Below, piece after piece: positions 1 through 7,326 of a DNA stretch of 64,000 nucleotides (position 1 is the first letter of the stretch; each line of letters begins with the position of its first letter). Made by a program: the position numbers and the translations under genes. The notes beneath the pieces were generated by a model that did no database searches, was not told the DNA's origin, and saw only the letters and a list, made by a program, of their open reading frames with translations. The stretch comes from an uncultured Collinsella sp. (GTDB taxonomy: Bacteria; Actinomycetota; Coriobacteriia; Coriobacteriales; Coriobacteriaceae): positions 62,001 through 126,000 of the forward strand of contig UQQL01000001.1 in assembly GCA_900543275.1 (NCBI GenBank). The letters are read 5' to 3'.

Positions 1-97
1 GTCCCATTATCAACCGTTGGCGGCGCGCCTGCGCCTACCCTTACCAAAAAACTCGCCCGTTCACAGAATTGCGAGCGGTCAAACCCAAATCCTTGGG

Positions 98-193
98 TAT
101 AACTGCAACAAGATAAAGTGTCCGGCGGCCAACGCGCCCGCGCCCGCCCGATGCACGAGCCCCGCGCCCGTGCGATAGACCAAGGAGGAAACC
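98..193 (+). promoter_or_regulatory. Promoter/RBS region of the universal stress protein gene
   Basis: A TATAAC box lies at 98-103, about 90 bases before the gene, and a strong ribosome binding site (AAGGAGG) sits 5 bases before the ATG at 194. I see no good -35 box at the usual distance. The rest of positions 1-193 shows no open reading frame I can support; the neighbouring gene on the left is outside the window. Confidence 0.4.
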
Positions 194-631
194 ATGAACG
201 AGGGCTACACCAAGGTATTTGTTTCACTCGACGGTACTGAACAGCAGGATTTTGTGCTCGCACGCGCCATCAAGGTCGCCGCGAACAACGGCGCCAAGCT
301 AATCATCGGCCACGTTATCGATTCCACGGCGCTCGAGAGCGCCGGTTCCTATCCGGTCGATCTGGTCAACGGCCTAGAGGAGGCATTTAAGAACTCCATC
401 GCCAAGCAGCTCGAAGAGGCCAAGGCCAATCCCGACATTCCCGAGGTCGAAGTCATGATTCGCGCCGGCCGTATTCGTGAGACGCTCAAAGACGAGATGC
501 TCGACGTGGTCAAGCCCGACCTGGTGCTCTGCGGCGCCCGCGGCCTGTCCTCGATCAAGTATGCGCTGCTGGGTTCGATTTCGACGTTCCTGCTGCGCAA
601 TACGGACTGCGACATTTTGGTCGTGAAGTAG
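194..631 (+). CDS. Universal stress protein, UspA family
   Basis: A 145-residue single Usp domain. Visible family features are the N-terminal strand KVFVSLDGTEQQDF with the early acidic residue, a middle strand KLIIGHVIDS, and the C-terminal nucleotide-loop region DLVLCGARGLSSIKYALLGSIS followed by LLRNTDCDILVVK. The G-x2-G-x9-G-S/T signature of ATP-binding Usp proteins is largely present (GARGLSSIKYALLGSIS). Proteins of this family are cytoplasmic dimers induced under starvation or stress. The gene stands alone, with a strong RBS upstream and a terminator at 778-807 downstream. The family call is firm; the exact role is not deducible. Confidence 0.93.
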   Translation: MNEGYTKVFVSLDGTEQQDFVLARAIKVAANNGAKLIIGHVIDSTALESAGSYPVDLVNGLEEAFKNSIAKQLEEAKANPDIPEVEVMIRAGRIRETLKDEMLDVVKPDLVLCGARGLSSIKYALLGSISTFLLRNTDCDILVVK

Positions 632-644
632 CGTTGCTCCCACC

Positions 645-737
645 GGCCGCGGGGCCTGCGGGGTTTCCACGGGCACGTCCTCGCCGCGTTGCGGCTGCGG
701 GATGTGCCCTTAGGAAACCCCTCCCGGCCCCGCGGCC
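645..737. repeat. Long imperfect inverted repeat 3' of the stress protein gene
   Basis: Arm 645-680 is largely complementary to arm 699-737; both begin or end with the palindromic GGCCGCGGGGCC block and share the GGGGTTTCC block. The loop is about 18 bases and itself palindromic (CGCCGCGTTGCGGC). It starts 13 bases after the stop codon. It is one of several long, sequence-unrelated intergenic palindromes in the window. Confidence 0.7.
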
Positions 738-777
738 TTCGCAGCCTTACTTCAGCGAGTTGGCTGATAAAAGATAG

Positions 778-807
778 CGTGCCGCCCCGTTTGGGGTGGC
801 ACGTTTT
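778..807 (+). terminator. Rho-independent terminator of the stress protein gene
   Basis: An 11-bp stem (CGTGCCGCCCC at 778-788, GGGGTGGCACG at 793-803, one G-T pair), a GTTT loop and a TTTT tail. Its 3' arm is the first unit of the tandem repeat at 790-860. Confidence 0.8.
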
Positions 808-860
808 GTTTGGGGTGGCACGTTTTGTTTGGGCTGCACGTTTTTGTTTGGGTGGGCGTC
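790..860 (+). repeat. Tandem repeat of a terminator arm
   Basis: Two exact 19-base units (790-808 and 809-827, TTTGGGGTGGCACGTTTTG), a third variant unit (828-846) and a partial fourth (847-860). The unit equals the 3' arm plus T-tail of the terminator, so the array probably arose by slippage on that hairpin. Confidence 0.75.
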
Positions 861-871
861 TGCCGCGTGCG

Positions 872-1915
872 TTACTCGAAATATTGAAACTTATTCGTTG
901 AAAACGCGAATGTTACGACGAAGCCTTCGCCGAGCTCGGATGCCGCGGTGACGTCGATGCCCATCTTGGAGCACAGGCGCGCCACCAGGTAGAGGCCGAT
1001 GCCCGTTGCGCGCTTGGTGGTGCGGCCGTTGTCGCCGGTAAAGCCCTTCTCGAACACGCGCGGCAGGTCGGCCGCGCTCACGCCGCAGCCGTTGTCCGCG
1101 ACGGTGAGCTCGATGCGTTCGCTCGCCAAGCCCTCGTCCAGCAATGCGCCCGAAAACACGATCTTCGCGCCGTCCTCGCGCGCATATTTAATGCTGTTCT
1201 GAATGAGCTGACCCAGGATAAATTCGAGCCATTTTTCGTCGGTAAAGACCTCAAAGTCAAGGTTCTCGCACACCGGAGCCACATGCGCCGCAATGAGCTC
1301 GCGCGCGTTGGCTTTAATCGCACCCGTCACCAAGGTCTTAAGATCCCAGCGGCGAATCAGGTAATCGCGCTCCACGACTTCCGAGCGCGCATAGTACAGC
1401 GCCTGATCGATATAGCGCTCCACGCGGGCCAGCTCGCGACCCAGGTCATCCACGCGCGAGAGGTCACCTTCGCTGCCGTCCAGGTTTTCCAAAATCAGAT
1501 GAGCTGCCGCCAGGGGCAGCTTGGCCTCGTGGACCCAGCTCTCGATATAGTCGCGATAGTCATCGGTCTGACGTCGGCCTTCGGCAACCTCGTCGCATGC
1601 CGCCTTGCCCACCCGGCACAGGACCTCGTACTCGAGCTCGCCCTCGGCATAGGTTGGGCATTGCACCATCTCCTGCACCCATGCGGGACTCTCGAGCTCC
1701 TCTGCCGCGCGCTCCAACTGACGCAGAAAACGGCGACGGCGAGCGTACTCGATCACGATGCCGAGCATACCGAAGATAAAGGACACGCCAACCGCCACGA
1801 CCACGATAGAAACGGGTGCGCCGGCGACCGTCAGCACAAAGCAGCTCAGCAGCACGCCGCACGTCCACACGGCGACGGGAAGCAGTGCATCTTTAAAGAA
1901 CTTGCCAAACGACAT
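872..1915 (-). CDS. Sensor histidine kinase, BceS-like intramembrane-sensing type
   Basis: 347 residues. Two membrane segments near the N-terminus (about residues 10-30 and 35-55) are separated by only a few residues, so there is almost no extracellular sensor; this is typical of BceS-type kinases that read out the state of a partner transporter. The H-box is YIESWVHEAKLPLAAAHL (phospho-acceptor His in WVHEAK), followed by an N-box QLIQNSIKYA and G-boxes DNGCGV and GIGLYLV. It follows its response regulator by 9 bases, so the two are co-transcribed. No BceAB peptide transporter lies nearby, although such kinases usually sit next to one. Input signal unknown. Confidence 0.9.
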   Translation of the reverse strand: MSFGKFFKDALLPVAVWTCGVLLSCFVLTVAGAPVSIVVVAVGVSFIFGMLGIVIEYARRRRFLRQLERAAEELESPAWVQEMVQCPTYAEGELEYEVLCRVGKAACDEVAEGRRQTDDYRDYIESWVHEAKLPLAAAHLILENLDGSEGDLSRVDDLGRELARVERYIDQALYYARSEVVERDYLIRRWDLKTLVTGAIKANARELIAAHVAPVCENLDFEVFTDEKWLEFILGQLIQNSIKYAREDGAKIVFSGALLDEGLASERIELTVADNGCGVSAADLPRVFEKGFTGDNGRTTKRATGIGLYLVARLCSKMGIDVTAASELGEGFVVTFAFSTNKFQYFE

Positions 1916-1924
1916 AGCCGGCCC

Positions 1925-2596
1925 CTAGACCGAATAGCCTTGGCCGCGATGCGTCGTCAAATACCCCTTGATGCCGATTTTTTCGAGCGTGGTGCGCAGG
2001 CGGTTGATGTTGACGGTGAGCGTATTGTCGTCCACGAAGGCGTCGGAGTCCCACAGGTCCTGCATGATGGCCGAGCGCGAGACGATCTTGCCCGCGCGGC
2101 TCAGGAGCAGCGAGAGAATGCGCAGCTCATTTTTGGTGAGCTCGGTGCTTTCGCCGGTCGCCGTGTTGGTGACCATAGAGCGGGCGAGGTCGAGCTCCAG
2201 CCCCTTGTGGACGAGCGTGCTGCGCTCGCCTGACGCCGCGGTGCGACGCAGCAGTGCGTTGATGCGCGCCACGAGCACGCGCGCGCTATAGGGCTTGGGA
2301 ACAAAGTCGTCCGCGCCGAGCGTCATGGCCATGACCTCGTCGATCTCGGTCGTGCGCGAGGTGAGGACGATGATGGGGACCTCGGATTCGCGGCGAACCT
2401 CGTGGCAGATATGCTGGCCGTCCTTGACGGGAAGCGTGAGGTCGAGCAGCACCAGGTCGGGCGCGGCGGCCAGGATGTCACGCGAGACATGCTCGAACGA
2501 CTCGCAGGCCTCGACCTCAAAACCGGCACGGGCAAGGATATCGACAAGCTCGCGACGAATGGGCTCGTCGTCCTCAACGACATAAATCAGCGCCAT
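1925..2596 (-). CDS. OmpR-family response regulator, partner of the kinase at 872-1915
   Basis: 223 residues: receiver domain (about 1-115) with acidic pocket ED/D at residues 8-10, phospho-acceptor Asp52 in LVLLDLTLPVKDG, Thr/Ser in LTSRT and Lys in VPKPYS; then a winged-helix output domain ending in RLRTTLEKIGIKGYLTTHRGQGYSV. A GGGAGG ribosome site lies upstream of the ATG. First gene of a two-gene operon with the histidine kinase. Targets are not evident; BceR-like regulators normally control resistance transporters to cell-wall antibiotics. Confidence 0.93.
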   Translation of the reverse strand: MALIYVVEDDEPIRRELVDILARAGFEVEACESFEHVSRDILAAAPDLVLLDLTLPVKDGQHICHEVRRESEVPIIVLTSRTTEIDEVMAMTLGADDFVPKPYSARVLVARINALLRRTAASGERSTLVHKGLELDLARSMVTNTATGESTELTKNELRILSLLLSRAGKIVSRSAIMQDLWDSDAFVDDNTLTVNINRLRTTLEKIGIKGYLTTHRGQGYSV

Positions 2597-2637
2597 GTGT
2601 CCTCCCGTTTCTCGTAACTTGCACTTTCCACACCATT

Positions 2638-2675
2638 ATGCCCACGGCGTCGCAGCGATGCGACCCCGTGGGCAT
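2638..2675. repeat. Hairpin between the aminotransferase and the response regulator
   Basis: Outer stem ATGCCCACGG (2638-2647) with CCGTGGGCAT (2666-2675) and an inner stem GTCGCA/TGCGAC around a GCGA tetraloop. No T-run follows on either strand, so it is a weak terminator candidate; it lies between two genes on the minus strand. Confidence 0.5.
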
Positions 2676-2765
2676 CTAATGTGACAATAGTGTTCGGTAG
2701 CCTTGAGAGAGAGTAGGGGCCCTCGGTCCTAAACCGATCGGCCCCATCACTTCGGCCTCGAGCCT

Positions 2766-3895
2766 CTACTCGAGCGTACGCATGTACGCCGAAATGGCAT
2801 CCAGGCCCTTCTGCAGGTCATCGGTGTTGTCGGAGTATGCATAGCCGATGCGCATGCTCTTGGGTTCCTCGAAGCAATCGCCCGGGGTGACGAGCGCGCC
2901 GGACTTCTTAATCATGTCGGTGCAGAACGTCCTGGAGTCAATGTCGTAGTCGTAATACACGAGCGCGGTGCTACCCGCCTCGGGCTTGACGAACGACAGG
3001 TGCGGCTCGCTCTCGACCCACTTCTCCAGAACAGCAAGGTTCTGACGGACGATGCGACGGCTGCGCTCAAGGATCACGGAAGCGTTGCCCAGAATCAGCT
3101 CCGCCACCGACTCGCTGAATATGCCGGCGGAAATCAGGTTGTAGTCGCGATGCGAGAGCAGCGCGCGACGGAGCTCCGGGCTCTTGGTGACCGCCCAGCC
3201 CAGACGCAGGCCGGCGAACGACCAGACCTTGGACATGGATGCGGTGGCGACGGCCTTGTCGTACAGGTCGACCACGGACTCGGCGTACTCATCCGTCTGA
3301 GTAAGCAGACGGTAGACCTCGTCGCAGAGCAGCCACGCGTCGTGTTTGCGTGCGACCTCGACAATCGCCTTGAGCGTATCGGCGTCGAGCAGGGCGCCCG
3401 TGGGGTTGTCCGGGTTATTGATGCAGATGAGCTTGGTATCGTCGGTCACCAAGGCATCGAGTGCGTCGACGTCGACGTGGTAACCGTTCTTGCGATCGAG
3501 CTGAAGGATATCGACCTTCGCACCGCACATCTCGGGAATCGAATAAAGCTGCTGGTAGGTGGGCTTGACGGAGACTACATGATCGCCCGGTCGACGAGCG
3601 TGGAAATAACCAGGGAGTTGGCGCCGGTCGCGCCGTGCGTGGGCACGATATGCCCGGGCTCGACCGTCTTATAGAGACGCGCGACCCCCTCGAGGAAGCC
3701 GGGCTGTCCCTCGATGTCTCCATAGGTGAATCGGCGCGAGCACAGGCTATCGAGCCACGCCTTCTTGTCGGTGTTCGTAAGCTCGAACAGCTGGTCGAGT
3801 GTGAGGGAGTAGACGCACGTCTCCGCAACGTTGTGGGTGCACTTGGTCTCCCACTCGTTCATCCACTGCTCGACGGCGAAATCCTTGATCTGCAT
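2766..3895 (-). pseudogene. Pyridoxal-phosphate aminotransferase (class I/II fold), frameshifted
   Basis: The reading frame is split: residues 1-103 are read from 3895 (MQIKDFAVEQWMNEWE...NSLVISTLVD) and the rest in another frame down to 2766 (...GDHVVSVKPTYQQLYS... to the C-terminus). One missing base near 3585-3591, in a CCCGG run, accounts for the break: adding one G/C restores V-D-P-G-D-H-V-V and one protein of 376 residues. The PLP-binding Lys motif SMSKVWSFAGLRLGWA, the CINNPDNPTGALL motif and DEVYRLL are intact in the second part. It lies 24 bases after the ornithine-cyclodeaminase-like gene, so the two form an operon. The break may be a real recent mutation or an assembly error; everything else looks functional. 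Confidence 0.85.
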
Positions 3896-3919
3896 TGTCG
3901 TTTCCTTTCCTTGACTTTC

Positions 3920-4951
3920 TTACAGTTCCACCACGGTGCCCAGCCCCGCCTCGACGGCGCGGTCGTAGGCGATTTTCGATGCCGAAAGGTCCTGAACGGC
4001 GATGCCCGACGTATCGAACACCGTCACCTGTTCGTCATCCGAACGTCCCGTAGCCGTGCCGGCGATGACTTCACCGAGCTCCGCTTTGATGTCCTCGGGG
4101 GTGATGGCACCCTCGGCAACCGGAATCTCCAGCTCGCCGGATGCGACCGATTGCTCGCGGTCGTCGACGTAAACAGCGGCGCGGGCGACAAGTGCCGAGG
4201 CGAGCTCCTGTTTGCCGGGCATGTCGGCACCGGCGCAGGAAATATGCGTACCGGGGCGCACCCATGCATCGGGGATGATGGGCTTGGTCGCCGGCGTGAT
4301 CGTCACGATGATGTCGGCCTCTGCCGCGGCGCCTTGGCCGTCGGCCGTCGCCTCGATGGAATAGGTGGATGCCTCGCGAGCATGCTCGCAAGCGCCCAAG
4401 ATATGGGCGACCTCGTCTCGCATGCGCTCGACGCGAGCCTCGGGCGCGGCATCGGAAACCGGCTCCCACACCTTGACCTCGCTCACTTTGGGACAGGCGG
4501 CGAGCACGCCCGCCACCATATAGGTGCTCATGTGGCCGGCACCCGCAACAAGCAGTTTGGACGCATCCGCCCGAGCCAGCCACTTGGCGCCGAGCGCAGC
4601 GGCAGCACCGGTGCGAAGTCCAGTGACGGCGGAGGCATTGAGCAGCGCCAACGGCTCGCCCGTCGCGTTGTCGCACAGCAGCGTAGTGCCAAAGATCTCG
4701 GGGAGCCTCTTTTTGGGATTCTGAGAGAACCAAGCAGTGAGCTTCAGGCCGAAGAGGCCGCTTCCCGCCAACTCGCCCGAGCGGATATCCATATCGGCCA
4801 CGCCGGGTTCGAACTGCTCATATACCATCGGCCACGCAACACCCTTGCCCGTTGCCTTCTGGCGATATGCCTCCTCCACGGCAGCGATTGCATCCTCGAT
4901 CGTCAGCACCTTGGAAACTTCCTCGGCCGAAAGCACCACCATCTGCCCCAT
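3920..4951 (-). CDS. Ornithine cyclodeaminase / mu-crystallin family protein
   Basis: About 343 residues. The family resembles ornithine cyclodeaminase, alanine dehydrogenase and related imine reductases: an N-terminal dimer domain with GLFGLKLTAWFSQNP, and an NAD(P)-binding Rossmann core LLVAGAGHMSTYMVAG at about residues 145-160. Three in-frame ATGs occur at 4954, 4951 and 4942; the AGGAG site at 4957-4961 is 5 bases from the middle one, which I prefer. It is followed by the aminotransferase gene and divergent from a PucR-type regulator, which suggests an amino-acid or imine catabolic unit. The substrate cannot be told from sequence. Confidence 0.85.
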   Translation of the reverse strand: MGQMVVLSAEEVSKVLTIEDAIAAVEEAYRQKATGKGVAWPMVYEQFEPGVADMDIRSGELAGSGLFGLKLTAWFSQNPKKRLPEIFGTTLLCDNATGEPLALLNASAVTGLRTGAAAALGAKWLARADASKLLVAGAGHMSTYMVAGVLAACPKVSEVKVWEPVSDAAPEARVERMRDEVAHILGACEHAREASTYSIEATADGQGAAAEADIIVTITPATKPIIPDAWVRPGTHISCAGADMPGKQELASALVARAAVYVDDREQSVASGELEIPVAEGAITPEDIKAELGEVIAGTATGRSDDEQVTVFDTSGIAVQDLSASKIAYDRAVEAGLGTVVEL

Positions 4952-5162
4952 CATCGCTCCTTTCAGCGAAAGCTTTACGTTGCTTCACTGTACGGTTTAG
5001 TAACGATGCCGCCAAGGATCATTTTTTGTTGGAATCTACAACAATTCTTAATCTGATTTTTTGCTCTATCAGCAGATATTTGAACTATTTCTCGCATCAA
5101 CGGCATACGGATGTGCGATTATCCTTTTTATGCCGGTATTTATTGTAGTGATTTACAGGGTG
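4952..5162. promoter_or_regulatory. Divergent regulatory region with TTGTTG-N7-CAACAA palindrome
   Basis: This AT-rich stretch separates the ornithine-cyclodeaminase-like operon (minus) from the PucR-type regulator gene (plus). It contains a perfect 6-bp dyad with a 7-base spacer at 5027-5045 (TTGTTG...CAACAA), a plausible operator for the regulator encoded next to it. Assignment is by position only. Confidence 0.4.
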
Positions 5163-6350
5163 ATGTTGATGCTATACACCGTCTCGGACTTCTCACGGGA
5201 ATATGAGGGGTCGGTCCGTCTAATCGCCGGCAGCGATGGCATCTCGCGTGCCGTCTCCGGCGTTGGGATCCTCGATTATGAACTCATGCCCGGCCTCAAG
5301 AACAAGTACCAGCGCGTCAACTTCAGCTCAGACGAGATCGTCCTCAGCACCTTCCTCTATGCGAAGGACGACCCGCACCTCATCACTGAAGCCGTGAAAT
5401 ACCTCGTCGCCAAGGGAACGAGCGGTCTCATCATCAAAAACGTCCTGCACATCCCGATTCCCGACCAAGCCATCCGCTACGCCAACGCGCGGCACTACCC
5501 GGTCTTTCTCACGACCGACGACTCACTGTTCTTTGACAGCGTCATCTATGAGGTCAAACGGCATATCGAGCAGCTCGCGTCCATCGACTTCGCACAGCGC
5601 GAGATCGATGCCCTGAGGACAGACGTATCGCCCGAGTCCATCTGCCGACGCATCCGAGGCCTCAACCCGTCATTTCTGGACGAAGCGGTCGCCCTGTTCA
5701 CATCGTTTGCAGAGCCCCTCGACCCGCGTACGTTTTTGCAAATCGAACGTCTCCGTGCAAAATCGACCCTCGCCGGATGCCACAACATGCTGGCACCCTA
5801 TGACGGAGGTCTGTTATTCGTAGCGACAAGCGACTCGGAGCAGACGCTCGATGTGGAGCGAATCGTGCAGGCGCTCACGGAGCTCATCGAGGCTAGCGGC
5901 ATCGATGGCGGAGCGGAAGGGCTTGGCATCAGCGATATTCTGTTTGGAGACGAGGCGGTGGCGCAGGCGATCTCGCAGGCGATTTACGCACAGCGCCTAT
6001 CTTGTCAACGAGCCGAGGGTCCCGTCCGCTATACGCAGCTCGGCATCCTGAGAACCGTGATGCCTTTTGCGGAAACCCCGGAGATGCGATCGTTCTCGGA
6101 GGCGATTCTCTCGCCGATACGCGAGCACGACAGTGAGCATGGCAGCGAGCTGGAATCCACGCTCGCCGCATTCATCGAGAACGACCGACGTATCGAGCGA
6201 ACCGCCAAGCAGACTGGCCAGCACCCGAACACGATTCGATATCGCCTCGATAAGGTGACGGCTCTCACCGGACTGAGCTACAAATGCGCCCCGGAGATGG
6301 AGCAGCTGTCGCTCGCCTACGCCATCGAACGCGCTCGCTCGCTTCAGTAA
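5163..6350 (+). CDS. PucR-family transcriptional regulator
   Basis: About 395 residues from the ATG at 5163 (a second ATG is at 5169). The N-terminal part (MLYTVSDF...GVGILDYE) resembles the PucR sensor domain, and the C-terminus holds the PucR-type helix-turn-helix: DRRIERTAKQTGQHPNTIRYRLDKV followed by a TGL segment. The frame stays open upstream to 5061, but that part translates AT-rich promoter DNA into an artificial hydrophobic stretch, so I exclude it. The ribosome site is weak (CAGGG). It is divergent from the ornithine-cyclodeaminase-like and aminotransferase genes and probably controls them. PucR proteins commonly regulate purine, amino-acid or amine catabolism. Confidence 0.85.
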   Translation: MLMLYTVSDFSREYEGSVRLIAGSDGISRAVSGVGILDYELMPGLKNKYQRVNFSSDEIVLSTFLYAKDDPHLITEAVKYLVAKGTSGLIIKNVLHIPIPDQAIRYANARHYPVFLTTDDSLFFDSVIYEVKRHIEQLASIDFAQREIDALRTDVSPESICRRIRGLNPSFLDEAVALFTSFAEPLDPRTFLQIERLRAKSTLAGCHNMLAPYDGGLLFVATSDSEQTLDVERIVQALTELIEASGIDGGAEGLGISDILFGDEAVAQAISQAIYAQRLSCQRAEGPVRYTQLGILRTVMPFAETPEMRSFSEAILSPIREHDSEHGSELESTLAAFIENDRRIERTAKQTGQHPNTIRYRLDKVTALTGLSYKCAPEMEQLSLAYAIERARSLQ

Positions 6351-6368
6351 GCCCACCCCACCTTGAGG

Positions 6369-7079
6369 TTAGGAACGGCGGGCACGGAGCTTTTCGTAGC
6401 CATCGGCGAAGAAGGCGACCGTGGCGGCGTCGGCCTCGGCGGCGTCCGTCTCGGTTGCGGGGACCACGCCGTGCTCGTCGCTCACCAGGAACAGCGCGCC
6501 CTTAAGCTGCGCGGGAATATCTACGCGCGCGACCGGGATGTCCTTGGTCTGGGCCAGCTGTTCGATGAGCGTCGCCGTGCCGCACAGGCACTCGTCCGCC
6601 GGCGCCACAAAGGCCAGCTCGCCGTCGTTGACGGCAGCAAGCAGCTCGGGCGCCACGCCGGTTTCGTCGGCCTCGGAACGGGCCTCGGCAGAGCGGGCAC
6701 GCAGCGCCTTGGCTGACGTATCGGCGAGCGGCTCGTACTCCCCCACTGTCATGGCGGCGTTGCCGTTGATGTCGATCACCAGCATGAGCACGCCGTCGTG
6801 CGCAGTATAGTCGCCCTCGGCTAGCGACCACTCAACGTGCTGCTTGGCCCAGCTGAGCATGTTATGGGTAAGTGGCTCGCCCTGCACCAGACGCTCGGAC
6901 AGCGCGCGGATGTGGCGGTTGAGCATGGGCACCTTTTTGTTGGACATGCGCCAACGGCAGACAAGCGCGGGCTTGTCGAGCGTAAACTTCTCGACCGCCT
7001 CCTGATTGGCGCAAAAGTCCTCGTACGCACGCTGGTCCTCGGCATTGCCAAACAGCTCTGCATCATCAATCTGGGGCAT
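6369..7079 (-). CDS. Conserved hypothetical protein, possibly two-domain
   Basis: 236 residues from the ATG at 7079, which is preceded by AAAGGT at a good distance; an in-frame ATG at 7103 lacks a ribosome site. I do not recognise the family. The N-terminal half has conserved-looking features (LVCRWRMSNKKVPMLNRHIRALSERL, LSWAKQHVEWSLAEGDY) followed by a strand-rich DGVLMLVIDINGNAAMTVGEY; the C-terminal half is acidic and alanine rich. No signal peptide or membrane segment is seen, so it is probably cytoplasmic. It lies downstream of purH but behind a terminator, so it is probably transcribed on its own. Confidence 0.75.
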   Translation of the reverse strand: MPQIDDAELFGNAEDQRAYEDFCANQEAVEKFTLDKPALVCRWRMSNKKVPMLNRHIRALSERLVQGEPLTHNMLSWAKQHVEWSLAEGDYTAHDGVLMLVIDINGNAAMTVGEYEPLADTSAKALRARSAEARSEADETGVAPELLAAVNDGELAFVAPADECLCGTATLIEQLAQTKDIPVARVDIPAQLKGALFLVSDEHGVVPATETDAAEADAATVAFFADGYEKLRARRS

Positions 7080-7120
7080 GGTTGTACCTTTCGTGTTAGT
7101 CATTCCGTCCTCTTATACCA

Positions 7121-7155
7121 AAAAGACGGCCCTCCAAACGGAGCAGCCGTCTTTT
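7121..7155 (-). terminator. Bidirectional-looking terminator between purH and the gene at 6369-7079
   Basis: Stem AAAAGACGGC (7121-7130) with GCCGTCTTTT (7146-7155), extended by CTCC/GGAG around an AAAC loop. On the minus strand the stem is followed by TTTTT, so it ends transcripts coming from purH. Confidence 0.8.
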
Positions 7156-7224
7156 GCAGAGATTATTTTGACGATATGGTCAGGCGACCGAACAGTTTAA
7201 TGGGATAGAGAAACATCCCATTAA

Positions 7225-7325
7225 GGGTTTTCCAAGTGCCCGAGATTGCCCCGAAAGAGGAGCGCCGCGTACTAAATGTACGCAAGCGACGGTTTGAGGG
7301 GCAAGGTCGGGTGCTTGGGAAAGCC
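7225..7325 (+). ncRNA. Structured element copy A, next to the purH stop codon
   Basis: A 101-base near-palindrome. Outer arms GGGTTTTCCAAGTGCCCGA (7225-7243) and its partner ending at 7325, then TTGCCCC/GGGGCAA, then a conserved purine-rich asymmetric core (GAAAGAGGAGCG and AGCGACGGTTTGA) around a GCGTAC/GTACGC hairpin. Copy B at 35062-35161 has the same architecture, with identical core bases and compensated changes in the stem. Two G-U pairs at the same stem position in both copies would be A-C mismatches on the other strand, which favours a plus-strand RNA. It could also be a DNA-level palindromic element. It begins one base from the purH stop. Confidence 0.65.
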
Positions 7326-7326
7326 T

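Noticed and set aside
872..2596. Complete bacitracin-type resistance module
   Set aside because: Only the BceRS-like pair is present; no BceAB transporter lies in the window.
5061..5162. N-terminal membrane segment of the PucR-type regulator
   Set aside because: It comes from translating AT-rich promoter DNA; PucR homology begins at the later ATG.
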